Shown here piece after piece: positions 47,701 through 59,710 of a stretch of DNA of 64,000 nucleotides; within the stretch, counting starts at the first letter, position 1, and each line of letters opens with the position of its first letter. This DNA is from Onchocerca lupi. Taxonomy: Eukaryota; Nematoda; Chromadorea; Rhabditida; Onchocercidae. The stretch is taken from assembly GCA_028564675.1 (NCBI GenBank), contig JAOVVO010000461.1, positions 1 to 64,000 on the forward strand. Direction: 5' to 3'. Made by a program: the position numbers and the translations under genes. Under the pieces are notes generated by a model, which was given only the letters and a program-made list of their open reading frames with translations, ran no database searches and was not told the DNA's origin.

Positions 47701-50462
47701 AATTTTTTAAATCATTTCTTACTTTTAATATCATTTTTGACCGATTCATTCCATTTTTCCTTATTTTAAATATGATTTTTGACAATTGTTTTTCTTTTTT
47801 ATAGCTATATAATTTCCTACTAAATTTCCAAAATTATTTGCACTGTAATAAAACAATGCTGGAATAAATAAATTTATAATTAATAATAGTTTATTTCAGC
47901 ATTCTGAAATTCCGCCGCAGTAAATGTTTAGGAAATATAAAACTTTAGAAAAATTTCATTTTTTCTTTTTTACCTTTAAACTTTTAAACGATAATTTATT
48001 TATCTGACTTTCGTTATCTCATTTTCAGAAGTTGGTTCTAGTTCTTCACCATGTTCGCATATTTATCATGGTAGAAAAGCGTTCAGTGAACCAGAAACAC
48101 AGCTAATCTTTTTAATTTTTCAAAATTTTAAAATTTTTATTTCGGTTATAAAATCTATAAATTGTTGAACCCTACTGAAGGAAGTTTTTGTTATTTATTA
48201 TGCTTTAGAAAATTTTTAGCATTGAATTTACGCATATTTCTACGAAACAGATATGTAAAATTAGTAAGAATTAAGGATACAATATTTTAAAATTAGCATT
48301 CTATTACAATATTTGGAATATTTGTAAAAAGTTACAAAGGAGAAAATTATTTTTAAAAATTTCTCGGTTTTTTTTTTCATAAAATAGATTGAATTATGAG
48401 ATAATATTGAAATTTATAATATTTTATTGCTTTTATTATGTAAAATTTTGATTCAAAATAACTAAAAAATTTTTATAGAGCCATACGTAATGCCATATTA
48501 ACGTTACGTAAACGGATGAAAGCATATATGACATTACATACTTATTCGCAACTATGGATTTATCCATTTTCAAATACGCGACGATCATATTCATCTGATA
48601 TTGATGATTTAGTAAGTATTTAAATATTAAATTAAGATTTTCAATTGAAAATGACATGTGGAAATGAATTGACAATAAATTTCAGAAAGCAGTTGCAAAA
48701 AAAGCTGTGGAATCAGTCAAAAAATTATACGGGACAAAATATGAATATGGTACTGGACCTGAAGTTATATGTAAATTTTTGTTTAAAAAAAAAGAAAAAA
48801 AAACTGACAATATCAAAACCTTTGCAATTTAAAATTTAGAATAAAAGAAATATGAATTTAAAATAAAAAGAAAAGTGATAAACAAATGAATATGCAAAAT
48901 ATAAATAAAATGATTAATAAACGTATACTGTAAATAAATAATCGAAAGTGTATTGTAAAAACTATAGACGAAAGAATTAGTAAGGAAATAATATTGTAAA
49001 GTTTCAATGAAAAATTTGAAATAAATAAAATATTATCAAATGCAAAAAAGATTGATATGAATGTGCAGATGCTGTTGATAAGTTATTAATTAGACTAATT
49101 CTTTCATTTAAGGAGAAAATTAAAATTGTAAAATTGATTGAACTTTGATTTTTAGTTTTTTGCAGATGCATTTTCTGGTGGATCATCTGATTGGGTCAAA
49201 GCAACAGCAAATGTTAAATATTCATATACAATTGAATTACGTCCTTCAAGATCGTGTCTGTTTTATAATTGCATTCTTTTTGTAAATTCTTATAGAATAA
49301 AAACAAAAAATGAATTAAAAAATAAGATTTAATTTAGAGAATTAAGGACAAAAATTACTGCATTTAAAGCACTTTTTTTTTAATGAATTTATGATTCAAA
49401 ATCGATGTGATTTAAATTTTTATTAAACTTATAGAAATTAATTTTAAGAAAAGTGGATTAAATTTAACTTGTAGCATTGGACGGTTTTATTTTGAATGAA
49501 CGAGAACTTATACCACTTGGTAGAGAAACATATGAAGGCATCAAAGTGGTTATTGATAAAGTAATTGCGGAAGCTAAGGAAAAGCATGGTAAGCTTATTT
49601 ATAATAATAGATGGAATATTCGAAATAATGTCACTTTAATATTTAAACAATATTATTCTATTATTAAAAAAAATAAATTTAGTTAAGAGAAGCTAAATGA
49701 ATGTAATCGATAAATAATCAGATATTAATTAAAAAATAATATAGAATAATGCATATTATACAAGTAAATCAAAAGAGACGCATGTTTATCCAATATTTAA
49801 ATGATGAAAAAATAAGTTTGCCTAATAGGGAGATAAGAAATGTAATCGATAAATGATCAAACATTAAAAAAAATAGGAATAAATCAGAAAATTCATCTAA
49901 TATTTAAATGATTAGAAAATAAATTTAACTAAGAGAAGCTAGATGAATGAAATCAATAAATGATTAAATATTAAATGAGGAAATATGCATATTATGCAAT
50001 ATTAATTTTTTTTTTGGAGCAAATTAAAAGATATGAAGAACAAAAAAAAAAAAAGATAAGAGCTAAGATTTGAATTTGAAATAGAAAAATACTGAATACT
50101 TGAATATTTCTGTTAATCACTTAAAGATTTTTGCTTGTTAAAACCTTAAGATACTAAATTGAGAAAAAAATTAAAATATTTTTAAGAAATAGCAACAATA
50201 TCTAAAGATCAAATTATGTCGTGTGTAAATTGATAAAAGTGAGGATTCTATAATATCCAAAAATTCAAAAACAATTATGGAAATACAATGCAAGTAAATA
50301 TGCCTATCTTGTTAAAATTTGTTTAAAAAGTAAAGGAATAAATGAACTCTTTAAAACATTGTTAAATGATAAGATGTCATATCATATTTTACTAGTATCT
50401 TGCAATTATATAATAATTTTTAGAAATTCATGATATCAATTCAAAATTTTGCAGGAATGTAA
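38787..50462 (+). CDS. secreted zinc carboxypeptidase, M14A (carboxypeptidase A/B) family
   Basis: Thirteen exons give 458 residues: 38787-38863, 39763-39847, 40116-40252, 40812-41040, 45756-45860, 46299-46424, 46867-46981, 48029-48101, 48479-48611, 48686-48770, 49166-49255, 49475-49588, 50455-50462. Residues 1-20 are a signal peptide. A propeptide follows (about 25-115, ILRIIPENVEQLEFL to DDFEKYLQSKQ), then basic processing sites (PRRNK, KDRR). The protease domain keeps the zinc ligands His195 and Glu198 (HAREW) and His336 (LHTYSQLW), the base Glu412 (TIELRPS), substrate residues Asn283-Arg284 (DLNRNFDF), Tyr389 (IYAFSGG) and the disulphide-type cysteines (EYC...SPC). It removes C-terminal amino acids from peptides outside the cell. 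The pocket-floor position (Ser396 in SGGSSDW) is neither the Ile of CPA nor the Asp of CPB. Intron 4 holds a Helitron. Exon 8 needs a GC donor. The last exon (8 bases) is the least certain; an alternative acceptor at about 50423 adds some 20 residues. Confidence 0.85.
39430..39650 (+). repeat. repeat copy in carboxypeptidase intron 1
   Basis: Similar to 18800-18960: acatg(t/a)tttacaa, ctaa/ctacatgag, ttaacagattg/ttagcagattga, ataaag, cattgt, taagtgattt and caacag/caactcagatta occur in the same order and spacing. Same family as the repeat in lipocalin intron 5. Confidence 0.55.
42060..42930 (+). repeat. noncoding segment shared between the Helitron and other introns
   Basis: The segment with homologues at 18240-18990 and (right part) 39430-39650. 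It contains a run of CTG/GCC-like triplets near 42420-42480 (ctgctgccgccgctgctgg), which stands out as GC-rich in this genome. No long open frame. Confidence 0.6.
42970..44290 (+). pseudogene. Helitron N-like domain and HUH replication-initiator domain, broken
   Basis: Fragments in several frames read MPLKTLLAGYTTKSKRFSSK (N-like domain), then, after frameshifts, a Rep domain with WQKRGLSHAYILIWLDD near 43705-43755. The conserved metal-binding motif HAHIL is here HAYIL, so the second His is lost. The two-tyrosine motif is kept (YICKYMN near 44127-44147, followed by a stop). Typical neighbours are present: HGPCGTLNPKSPCM, KCCKRYPQ-like and QWDVLYSP. The Rep protein would nick and join DNA during rolling-circle transposition; this copy cannot. 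Confidence 0.75.
44300..45041 (+). pseudogene. Helitron PIF1-like helicase, C-terminal part
   Basis: Frames encode HLALRLEYGQPVYFTAANEQ, then EFLNLFDLPEMPP, then LRNNNQPKLCNGMRPAVKKL, PFKDEVVLIPHIPIIPTDM and the SF1B end FAFTINKAQGQSLELCDLDL followed by HEQLHVACSRV, ending DNLYIYTE and a stop. The Walker A and B part between about 44520 and 44600 is missing, so there was an internal deletion besides point decay. Confidence 0.85.
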
Positions 50463-51060
50463 CGATTATTCAGCCAGTAACATGATTTGCTCTACAAACA
50501 ACGATTATTTTAATATATGATAGACTTTTGAGATTATTGTTTTAATTAACTATGAATCGGAATGATTAATAATAATTATTTCATATCATTTCATTATCTA
50601 TTCAGTCTATGTATGGAATTTCCTTTTTTTTGCATTAAAAGTTACGGAAAAATGATTATTGTAATTATTGTACCAGTAATTATCTATTGTGATTACTATA
50701 TCAGCAATGCCTTTTTAATTTATATCGGTGTTTACGAAGTCCATGCAATAATTAGCACAAATTTCAGCAATTGAAATAGATTCATTTCCACTATTTGCCA
50801 TCAGTCGAAATTTTTATAAATAAAATATATTGTGTTCATTTGGAATACTGTATTTTGGTGATTACTACGAACAAAAGTTACCATATGTCCTCAGTTTGCT
50901 AAATTTTATTTGAATATGCTGCAATTTTACTAGCTTTTTAAGACAAATATTATATTTAAATTTAAATAAGTTTCGAATGCACATTATATTCTTTAGACTA
51001 AACAAACTGTCAGTTTTCATCAAATAACAATTCGATAAAACGTAGTTTTTGTAGTAATTT
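50463..51060. other. spacer between the carboxypeptidase gene and a BEL/Pao fragment
   Basis: AT-rich. A frame starting at 50455 in another phase (ECNDYSASNMICSTNNDYF) is open for 21 codons and could be an alternative tail of the carboxypeptidase, but it does not match the splice phase. Confidence 0.35.
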
Positions 51061-51064
51061 TGTA

Positions 51065-51869
51065 CTAGAAAAATTCTAAAAGTTTCAAAAAAATTGATTT
51101 CTTTAATCTTCGTATAGTAGATCGCGGTCGTCCTTGTACCAGTCCATATCCCTTTGCTGGTGCGATCTCCTGGTTCTTCCATGGCCAACCCACAACACAT
51201 CTCCCTTCACTGTTTTTAGTGAGCGTTTTCTGGAATGCTTCAAGGGCCTTTTCATCCTGATATTCCATTATTAAATCTTTAATTCCAATTGCTTCCAATT
51301 TCCATTTTTCTTCAATCTGATCCACTTGTATTTGTGATTCCTTTTTTGTTATATTTGCAACTGCTTTAAGTTTATGAGACTTGTTAATTTCCACTTCTGC
51401 ATTATCTTGTCTCATCTTTCGTGTACCGCCTGTGATCATTCCTACTTCTGTTTCCATAATAATTTTTCCTGGTGAGTGTTTTATAGAATTAAGAATGACT
51501 AAATCTGCAATTCCTTCCACGCCTAATAATAAATCTGGCTTTCCCAACTTTCCGTTTTCAGGCTTCTCATTTTCATTATTTACCAAATATGGTATGCGTT
51601 CGAGTATTGAATCGACAATATCCTGGATGTTTTTCACGTTCCCATCTAACGTTTGAACTCCGAAGTTATCTTTCGGCTTTCACATTTCCTTTTACCCACC
51701 ACTCTGTTATTAACATTCCCACATTTGGAGATGTCTGTCTTAATCTCAATTTATTTATTACTGATTGCGTAACATAGTTACAATCATTTCCTGTTTCAGA
51801 GAAAATTAAGACCTTTACTGTATTTATTGGTTCCTCTGGATTGATTAGCCTTATTTCTTTGCACATCAC
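51065..51869 (-). pseudogene. BEL/Pao protease and start of reverse transcriptase
   Basis: Two overlapping frames. The first (51869-51666) has the DUF1758-type aspartic protease start TVKVLIFSETGNDCNYVT; the catalytic D-S/T-G reads E-T-G, so the active Asp is lost. After a frameshift near 51640-51660 the second frame runs 190 codons: LLLGVEGIADLVILNSIKHS (end of the protease), then KWKLEAIGIKDLIMEYQDEK, CVVGWPWKNQE and GYGLVQGRPRSTIRRLKK, the usual start of BEL/Pao reverse transcriptase. Confidence 0.8.
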
Positions 51870-52019
51870 GTACGTTTTTCAGATGTCATCGTCCACAATT
51901 GTGGCTGTCACAGTCTTAGGGTATCCATTAATTCCCTCACCAATTTTATAATCCTTACTCTGCTTCATTTCGTACTGTTTCTTAGATTGAGTACTATTGT
52001 GTTCACTTTTGCAATAAAA

Positions 52020-52720
52020 ACATTTTAATTTTCTCATTCAAGTCTGTTATGAGTGGCTCCTTTTCATACATAGTTCACAAAGTCCCAACTTCTTCAACTT
52101 TTCAAACCCTTCTTTCATAGTTGGATACAGATTTGTCATTCCTGTGGTTATTTCCGCAGAAAATGTACGGTAATCGATTTTTCTCACTCTTTTGTGTCAA
52201 TCTGCTAGGACTTACTATTCTTTCTTTTGCTGTTGAGCAAACTGTTATACGTCTGATGTCATTCCCCCATTCCGAGTATTCTCTTCCATATGATCTTGCC
52301 CGCTGCATTTTTGTCCTATTTGTTAAACTTTTTATCGCAGGTTTCTTTTCAGAATCTTCTTCGATTTTCATTTTTTCTTTTAAACAATTGATGGTGTCTT
52401 TCATTGTCCATTCTGGGTTCCTATATTTCTTCTTTTTCAGGTTTTTAGCCATGTCTGGTGGTATTCTTTCTGTTATCATCACATTCAGCTGCGTTGTTTC
52501 TATATTCTTCTCTAATCCTTTTAGTTGAGATAATAATTTCAGAAGCTTCCTTATCCTTCGAAATGGTTCTTTGTTTGAGCATCGAACTCTTTTTAAACTT
52601 TTAAATAGTTCACTTATTCTTTGGTTTTTCTCGCCATATTGTTCATGCAAATTTTTTATAGACAGCGGATAATTTTCTTCATTTACCATGAGGTCGCTTA
52701 TTCTTCTTTTGCTTCTCCCT
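52020..52720 (-). pseudogene. BEL/Pao gag
   Basis: A 195-codon frame (52689-52102) shows the gag pattern: YPLSIKNLHEQYGEKNQRIS, LSQLKGLEKNIETTQLNVMI, ERIPPDMAKNLKKKKYRNPE, then Cys/His clusters for nucleic-acid binding (CGNNHRNDKSVS, LGLCELCMKRSH, CFYCKSEHNST). The last two clusters lie past a frame break at about 52090-52045. The upstream gag part continues with stops to about 53160. Confidence 0.8.
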
Positions 52721-53199
52721 TATTCGATTTAGTTCCATCAGCAACGGAGCTCTTTTACAATAAATCTTATTTCTTGTATCAAAGAACAGTTTTCGTCATA
52801 CAAGTAATCTTAATATAATTTAACATCATTCCCCTATTCACTATTTTTTGCTGAACACAATAATTCTTTCCATTCAATCTCCAATTTATTCGTCTTGTAG
52901 ATTATATCGTCTATCACTATTACTTGTTTCTCAATGCGAGATTTTTTGCCATTCCTTGCTTTTTTCGTGACTTAATCCTGCTGGTGGTTTTTTTTTTCTC
53001 CTAACTCTGCTGCTTGCTCAATAGTATTTTCCGCAGTGTTTGCAAGACACTGCAAATTCCTTCTTGTGAGATATGAAGGCGAACTTCCTTTCTTGTCTCC
53101 TGCCTACTCATATTTCTTTTCTCTTGATCACTTTCAAGTTTGTTATGAGTTGGTCTGAATAAGACTTACTTACTTCATCTTATCGTTCTTGACGTATCC

Positions 53200-55080
53200 T
53201 CAGGTTGCTTATATCGAATTTGGCTGGTTGGACCAAAATTGTCGCCGATCTTCTTAACCGTGACAATGAACAAGGGTTTTGTTTCTTATCGCTTTGTTAT
53301 CGAAACTTCGCGGTACCTCAAATGTGGGTAATTAAACCTTTACTGCAAAAGATCAGACAACACGACAACTTATGCAACAATTATAAATCAATTATATCAA
53401 TAAAACATTTTAAATAACGATTTATCAATATGAAAAAAGAGAATAACAAATAAGAGGATACTTCAAACATTCGAGACAAAACTCCAACCGTACTCTTTGG
53501 TAGCCTTTTTAAAATGATCCAAAAAGAAGCGTCTCCGTAGCATGAGAAAGTTTTTCCTTGTTAATGCATGAGAGAGCGCTTTTGTGGTATGATTTACAAC
53601 AGCATGAAACAAAAGTTAAAGCTATTTGACAAAGCCACATAAAACAAAGTCATTTGATTTGAACAAAGAAATAAATTTTAAAAACCATTGAGGGTTACGA
53701 ATTATTTCATTTAAAATAAAGAAATCATTTTTCTCTGATCTTCCTCGCTTATTTCAGCGACATGATCGATTACAACTTAAAATGGTTATATTGCAATACA
53801 CACGAAAGAATGTTTTTCATAAAATGTAAAAAATCGTTCAGCAAATTAGCTCAGATTTTTCATATTATCGCTTCATTTAGTTTAGTTTGGACTTGAGAGA
53901 TTATTCGACGGCATATTTCTGAACATTTAAGTTGATTCAACCACAGTAGTTGTTGTGGAGAAATAATACAGTCAGCCATATAGTGAATTTAATTTCCTTA
54001 ATATGAAAATTATTTTAGTGTAAGTATAACTGATAGAATTAATGAAAAATATAGATTTAGATAAATATTTTTAGCATTTTTTGTGAATCTTAAATTTCAA
54101 GTGAATCAAACTTTGTGTGCTTCAATGATTTTTGTGTCTTATAATTTTGGGTAAACATATCAAAACTTGAATGTCATTTAAAGATGAATGAATTGCTAAT
54201 GAATCTCCAGCAATGATATAAAGTACTTATATTTTTTGCTATATAAATAATGGCAGTGATTAACTGTGGATTAGAATTAAAGACTTAAAGATATCCATAA
54301 ATTTTTAAAAGAATTCAGGATTTTCTGCAAACTTTGTTGGTTTTTTTGGTTATAAAAAACCTTTTGTTCACTTTATTCATGATTTGAAATATTTTTTTCT
54401 TGATGCAATTTATATTCAAACGAGTTTGCAGAAATAAGTGTTTAAATCATAATTTTTCTCTTTTTTTTTCCAATTTTTCATTGCCTTATATTCATCTAAA
54501 TTCAGAAATTTTATGACATTGTGAAAATATGCAGATGTTTTTGATACTCCCTAGTGATTCTGAATTTCAAACAAGTTGAATTTCGCATATTTTAATCTTT
54601 ACCATAGTTAAGAAAAAAAAAAGTAATGAATCGATCAAAATAGTGAAGTATTAAACTTGACTATTTTAGAATTAAAATTTTAAAAAGTATTATCGAACAA
54701 TTTTCGTATTAAATCACTTAATAATTTTGAACCTGCTTATAATTATAAGCAACATATATTATAAATTAACGAATTAAGATCAGCGAAATAATTTACGGAA
54801 ATTTCATTAATGAGTTAGGATAATCTTAACAGTTTGACTCAAAAAATTCTTAAACTAAAGTTATGAATTATTCCAATAATCGATTCTTCACATTCATATA
54901 TTATCATAAGTCCTAATAAATGGCTCACGATTTTTTTTTGAAAGATTTAAAAAGAAGATTTATATTTATTTTCAACTAAGTATGGAAAATGATAAATTTT
55001 AGGATTAAAAAAATACTTAAAGTGATGATACTGATTATAAATAAAACTTTTCAAATTATAATGATGACAAATATTAATGA
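53200..55080. other. intergenic, nothing recognised
   Basis: AT-rich sequence without supported exons. It may contain the 5' LTR of the minus-strand BEL/Pao fragment, which I could not delimit. Confidence 0.4.
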
Positions 55081-55415
55081 TAACAAACGATGACAATGAT
55101 ATGTGTTAGATATTTTTAGATAATGTTGATGATAGCGAATACAATAACATCATGTACAACGTTCTTTATTTGTGATTTGGATGTGATAATATTATTATGA
55201 TGTATTTTACTTATGATCGGATACAGTAACGTTATGCATAATATATTGCTTACTTGTGATCGGATGCAATAACGTCATGTGTACTGTACTATTTCTGATC
55301 GAATGTAATAACATTATATATATATATATATACTATTTACTTGTAATTATATACAAGAACATTATATTTTTTATAAATGATCGTAAATGATAGCATTATA
55401 TGTAATGCATAGAAA
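55080..55415. repeat. degenerate ~60-bp tandem repeat
   Basis: Units share ttactt(g/a)tgatcggat(g/a)ca followed by ataacgt(c/t)atg or its decayed forms (near 55150, 55210, 55255, 55295, 55335, 55380). A (TA)n run interrupts the field at about 55317-55333. Confidence 0.65.
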
Positions 55416-56276
55416 TCAGATATACGGTAAACTTGTCACATTAAAATTTTTGTTTGCCTATTTTAAATCTTTTTATTAAAAATTTTAGCACAAATGACAG
55501 ATATTAATTAGTGCTAACATTAGTACTGAAGATAATTATGAGTGATTCGGGAAGATTTACTTCCTTCACCAATTTTATTAATTAGTAACCAAATCTACTT
55601 GATAATAAGCTTAATTAAGACTATACTAAAATAGGACTTTGCAAATAATCGTTAAACTTTTAATTCATATTTAAATTAATTTATTAACCGAACCTAATAG
55701 CAGTTTGCAAAAGTAAAACCTGTCGCAAATCTGAAATTAAATTAAAAGAATAAATTTCATATTTTATCGATCTCGTGCATCCTTATATAAACATCTGGAG
55801 CCGACAAGGCTTATGCTCCATAAGTAAATTATCTAGCTCCAACAAGTTTGTGTATCCCCATATAACCATCTAGTGCCGTCAAAGGCTTGCGCATTTTTTT
55901 GTATGCTGAATGTAAACTCCTAGCTCCGGTGATCGCATTTAGGTGACTACATAAGTATCCACCAATCTCATCACTTATATCATTGTTACATTCTTCGCTT
56001 TAGATCGACTCGACGAAAACCAATATTTAGCAACCCATATTTTTATCATTTCAAGTTGTCACTTTGTTTTACTACCACCAGGATTTATGTGAACTTTACT
56101 TTACCATTTTTCTCTTTTTTCTATTGCATATTTGCTTTCATTACGCTTTCCTCTCTTAGTTCGCTCTCTAAATAGCTACTCGAATTTTTTTTGCTTCGCA
56201 CCAATATCTCCCTCAAACCCTCTTTTTTCATTTCTTTTTACATTGATCGCGCTGCAACATTACTTATTTTGTTTAA

Positions 56277-56364
56277 TACTAAAATAAAGTATTCATTTCA
56301 CTTTTTTCTGCATTCGTCGTTTAATTACCCAAGTTTGAGAAACTTTAACAATGTCCTGACAAAA
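56277..56364 (+). repeat. LTR-derived direct repeat, left copy
   Basis: Partner of 63064-63151, matching with a few substitutions over about 88 bases. It lies just before the gag remnant, as expected for the 3' end of a 5' LTR. Confidence 0.8.
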
Positions 56365-56379
56365 ACCTTTTTTGTACCA

Positions 56380-57600
56380 AGAACAGAAAAAGTTATCCTT
56401 AAAATCGAAAGTGCACAACCAACGAAAGAGAAGATCGAAAGACTTCTCGAAGAAGTCAGACAAATGGACCTAATGCTACTGAACCAAATGGTGACTGGAG
56501 AAGAAACCCAGCAGCAGTACGAGGCCAGGAAAAGAACAATTCAAGAAAAAGTTATGCATTTCGAATTACACATTGCTACACTCGAAACTGCCAACATAGT
56601 ACGGAAACAATGTGTCCAGAGCTCCGACTCCGATTACCACAAGAAAAACGGAAGAAGAAGAAAAACACGCTCAAATGGTCGATGATGAAAAAGGTATTCC
56701 AAATTGATTAATGAAGGCAAAGAAGCCAAAAAAAACGGAGATTCTGGTGTAATTTTGATGCAGCAATTCATCAGCAAAACATTCCAGATATCCAAAAACT
56801 CCACTAAATAATGACATGCCTGAGAAGAGAAGCATCGGAAGCTTAGGGGACATGAATAACCCCAGAAAATTAAATAACCTTAGAAAATTATTACGTGATA
56901 AGGAAAGTCCTTGATGAAAAGTCTGGACAATCCCATATGATTAAAAAATTGCCTTATAACGAGCTCCATTCGATCAAGAAAAATGATTGCGAGTGGAAGA
57001 AATAGTTGTACCGTCGAAAGAATACTTCGATAACTGAAGGCAATGGAAGAAAACATTGAAAAATCCAGTATCGAGATCATAATCGAAAATATATTACGGA
57101 TCTGGATTCTGGAAAAAATTTGCCGGTAAAAAGTACAAGAACCACGGTCAGTAACCAAATTGAGATTATTCCTCGGAAAGTGGGTTCAGAGAAATGAAGA
57201 AGTGACAAGAAGCCAATTCATCAATATCGAGAAGCAAAAACAAGTCGAGATCACAATGGAACATGCTAGGAATGAAACATCTGCGTTAGCTAAAACCAGA
57301 CCATCGAAAAATAGAGCAAGGGAGATTTCTAACTCAAAAAAGAGTGGAAAAAAAGAAGACCATGTTCCTTTTCCAAGTAGGATCATTGAGACAATGAATA
57401 CAGATCTATCCCACACTCAAGCAGCGAATGGAATGATTAAGAGAAAGCAATGCTTGCATAAACTGTCTTCATTCAGGACGTGAAGAAAGCGACTGCAACA
57501 AATGAAGACATTCATGTTTCCACTGTGAAGATTTGCACAACACCGCTCTGTATCACATCAAATATAGGGATAGCATGCAAAGTAACAGATCGAAAAGAGA
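56380..57600 (+). pseudogene. BEL/Pao gag, decayed
   Basis: Open pieces include KIESAQPTKEKIERLLEEVR, QMDLMLLNQMVTGEETQQQY (about 56399-56550), a second piece at 57160-57483 with EVTRSQFINIEKQKQVEITM, and Cys/His clusters near 57448-57550 (CLHKLSS, CFHCEDLHNTALYH). Frames change at least three times. Confidence 0.7.
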
Positions 57601-57689
57601 AAAAACGTCAACAAAGGCAGTCAACTCAATACTGAACCAAAAAATCTAGGAAATAGAGATGCTTTGCTCCTATGTTAAGAAGTCGAAAC

Positions 57690-58020
57690 AGTAAATCTGG
57701 ACATCCCTGCAGTTACGGAAAGAGCTGTAGTTTTATTCGATAGTGGTGTTCGAATAAGCGGCTCCAAGAAACTAGCAAATTGACTAGAACTAGATGAAAT
57801 TGATTATGAGAAAATTTAGATTGCCTCATTTGGGATAGGAACTCAAAAACATCAGTTGCCATCAAAGCAAGCATAGGGATAAAAATTACGGATAACGAAA
57901 TTTTCCCCTTGACAGTTGCGATTGTTACTTACCTAAGCCAGCTACAGATTATTCTTGTGAACCAATACAACGTGGCATTTATATCAACTTAACTGCCACT
58001 ACAAGAAATACGGGATATTG
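57690..58020 (+). pseudogene. BEL/Pao aspartic protease, decayed
   Basis: The frame around 57690-57780 reads VNLDIPAVTERAVVLFDSGV with the catalytic D-S-G motif intact, followed by stops. It continues in pieces (ELDEIDYEKI, SFGIGTQKHQLP) to about 58020. Confidence 0.7.
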
Positions 58021-58379
58021 GCAGAAACCAGGTATAATTATCGGAGTTGATTATTTCTACAAATTCATTTAGTTCAATAAAACGCAACGAGTTCAGGATT
58101 CTCTTTAGTCTACTCAATAATCGGTCCAATGGTAGCCGGAAGCGGCTACACAAACTAATTCCGAGAGAGCGATTATAAAAAGCTTTTTGACTCAATCTAA
58201 TCGTGTATGCAGGATGGAACAACATGCAAACAGAGAATAGCAGCAATCAGAGCGAAAACAAGAACATGATTACGCCCACAGAAACCACCAATCCAACCAT
58301 CGATCGATACTGAAAACTAGAAATTAAGGGATATAGGAAGATCCAAATCTTCACGGTGACGAACATTTGTTAAAAAGGT

Positions 58380-59035
58380 TTAGATTATTCGCTATCTGTC
58401 TCACCAATACAGTTCTACCGTTAAGCAAAGCCACGAAGAAACTTAACTTTTCTACGACGCATCATCTCACACAGAGGGAATTAAAAGTTTAAATGACGTT
58501 TTTATCGTAAGCTCATAACACTTCCTAATTTAACAGAAATATTTTTTCGATCCCGAATGATGGAAAATTTCATAGTGGCAGGTATCGAAAAGGCTTATTT
58601 GCAATTGGAATTACTCCCAACAAAGAGGAATTGCACTCCATTCCTTTGGTTAAAGAATGTCCGAGGGCAAGTAACGGAAAATAACATAGAATATTATTTT
58701 TTTCACGAGTCCCGTTTGGAGTGATATTATCGCTGTTCTTACTATCAGCCACACTCAATGATCATCTGGAAAATTATGAAAGTAAATATGCTTTCGAAAT
58801 TAGTAAGAATCTTTACGCTGATAATGTTATATTACCAATCAGGGAGATGAATGAAGCTCTCGCAGAATATAAAGAAATGAAAACTATCTTTGGAGACGCT
58901 TCAATGAATATAAGAGAATTTCTGTCCAATGACAAGGAATTTAATGCCAGGATTCTCGAACAAGATCAAGCCGAAGGAAATCAGACTAAAAAGATTCTTG
59001 GTATTTACTGGAGACCCAATAATGACGGATAAATC
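58380..59035 (+). pseudogene. BEL/Pao reverse transcriptase, decayed
   Basis: The frame 58721-59032 has the polymerase pattern VPFGVILSLFLLSATLNDHL, then NLYADNVILPI where the catalytic Y-V-D-D reads Y-A-D-N, then FNARILEQDQAE and KKILGIYWRPNNDG. The upstream part (58380-58720) has frames broken by stops. It could not encode an active polymerase. Confidence 0.8.
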
Positions 59036-59039
59036 CAAG

Positions 59040-59710
59040 ACCTTGAAGAGAAAATCGAGAAGCAACCAAGCGATTCATTGAAGTTTTCTGTGATTCTTGG
59101 CTTCACAGTACGATCTGGATTTCCAACTCCTTGCATCACACCAATTAAGATATTCCTTCAAAGTCTTTGGAAGAAACATATTAGCTGGAACCAACTACTA
59201 AGTGATGAAGACTATGAAAAATTGAAAGATCTCACATGCACATGGCCCGCGCGTTTGAAAGAATTGCTCTGTGCAGCACTTAATCCTTGCAGAATCAACA
59301 ATAATTCATGTTTTTACTGATACTTCTTCAGTCGCATATGCTGCCGCAGTATATACAAAGCAAGAAAAATGTCCTTGATTTTTGCTAAATCTCGAATAGT
59401 TGCAATTAAAGGCACGACCATACCAAGATTAAAATTATTAGCTCTATTTATTGGAAAATGCGCTGCTCAATTCGACATCAAAAAAATGAAATTGGAGCAT
59501 GCGGAAGTAATTGTGTGGTCAGATTCTCGATCCGTTTTGCACTGGATAAAAAACTACTCACATTTTTTACCAAAATTCGTACGGAACAGCATCGAAGAAA
59601 TAAGAAAGGCTAAGTTTGCATTTCGATATGTTCCGAATGAAAATAATCCAGCAGATGTGGATACAAGAGGATTGGATCCTCTCAAACTATCTAATTTCGA
59701 ACTATGGTGA
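59040..59710 (+). pseudogene. BEL/Pao connection and RNase H-like domain, decayed
   Basis: The open stretch 59369-59710 contains TTIPRLKLLALFIGKCAAQF, EVIVWSDSRSVLHWIKNYS, KFVRNSIEEIRK, FRYVPNENNPADVDTRGL, a well-preserved BEL/Pao RNase H C-terminal part. The preceding segment (59086-59290) encodes the GF...PCITPIKIFLQSLW linker. Confidence 0.8.

Larger units (their letters stand above)
51060..53160 (-). mobile_element. BEL/Pao LTR retrotransposon, 5' half
   Basis: On the minus strand the order is gag (about 53160-52020), protease (about 51870-51480) and the very beginning of reverse transcriptase (to 51070), then the homology stops. Integrase, RNase H and the rest of the polymerase are absent, so the copy is 3' truncated. 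No clear LTR was found at the right side, though about 53200-53950 was not excluded. It has fewer stops than the second BEL/Pao copy, so it looks younger. Confidence 0.8.
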
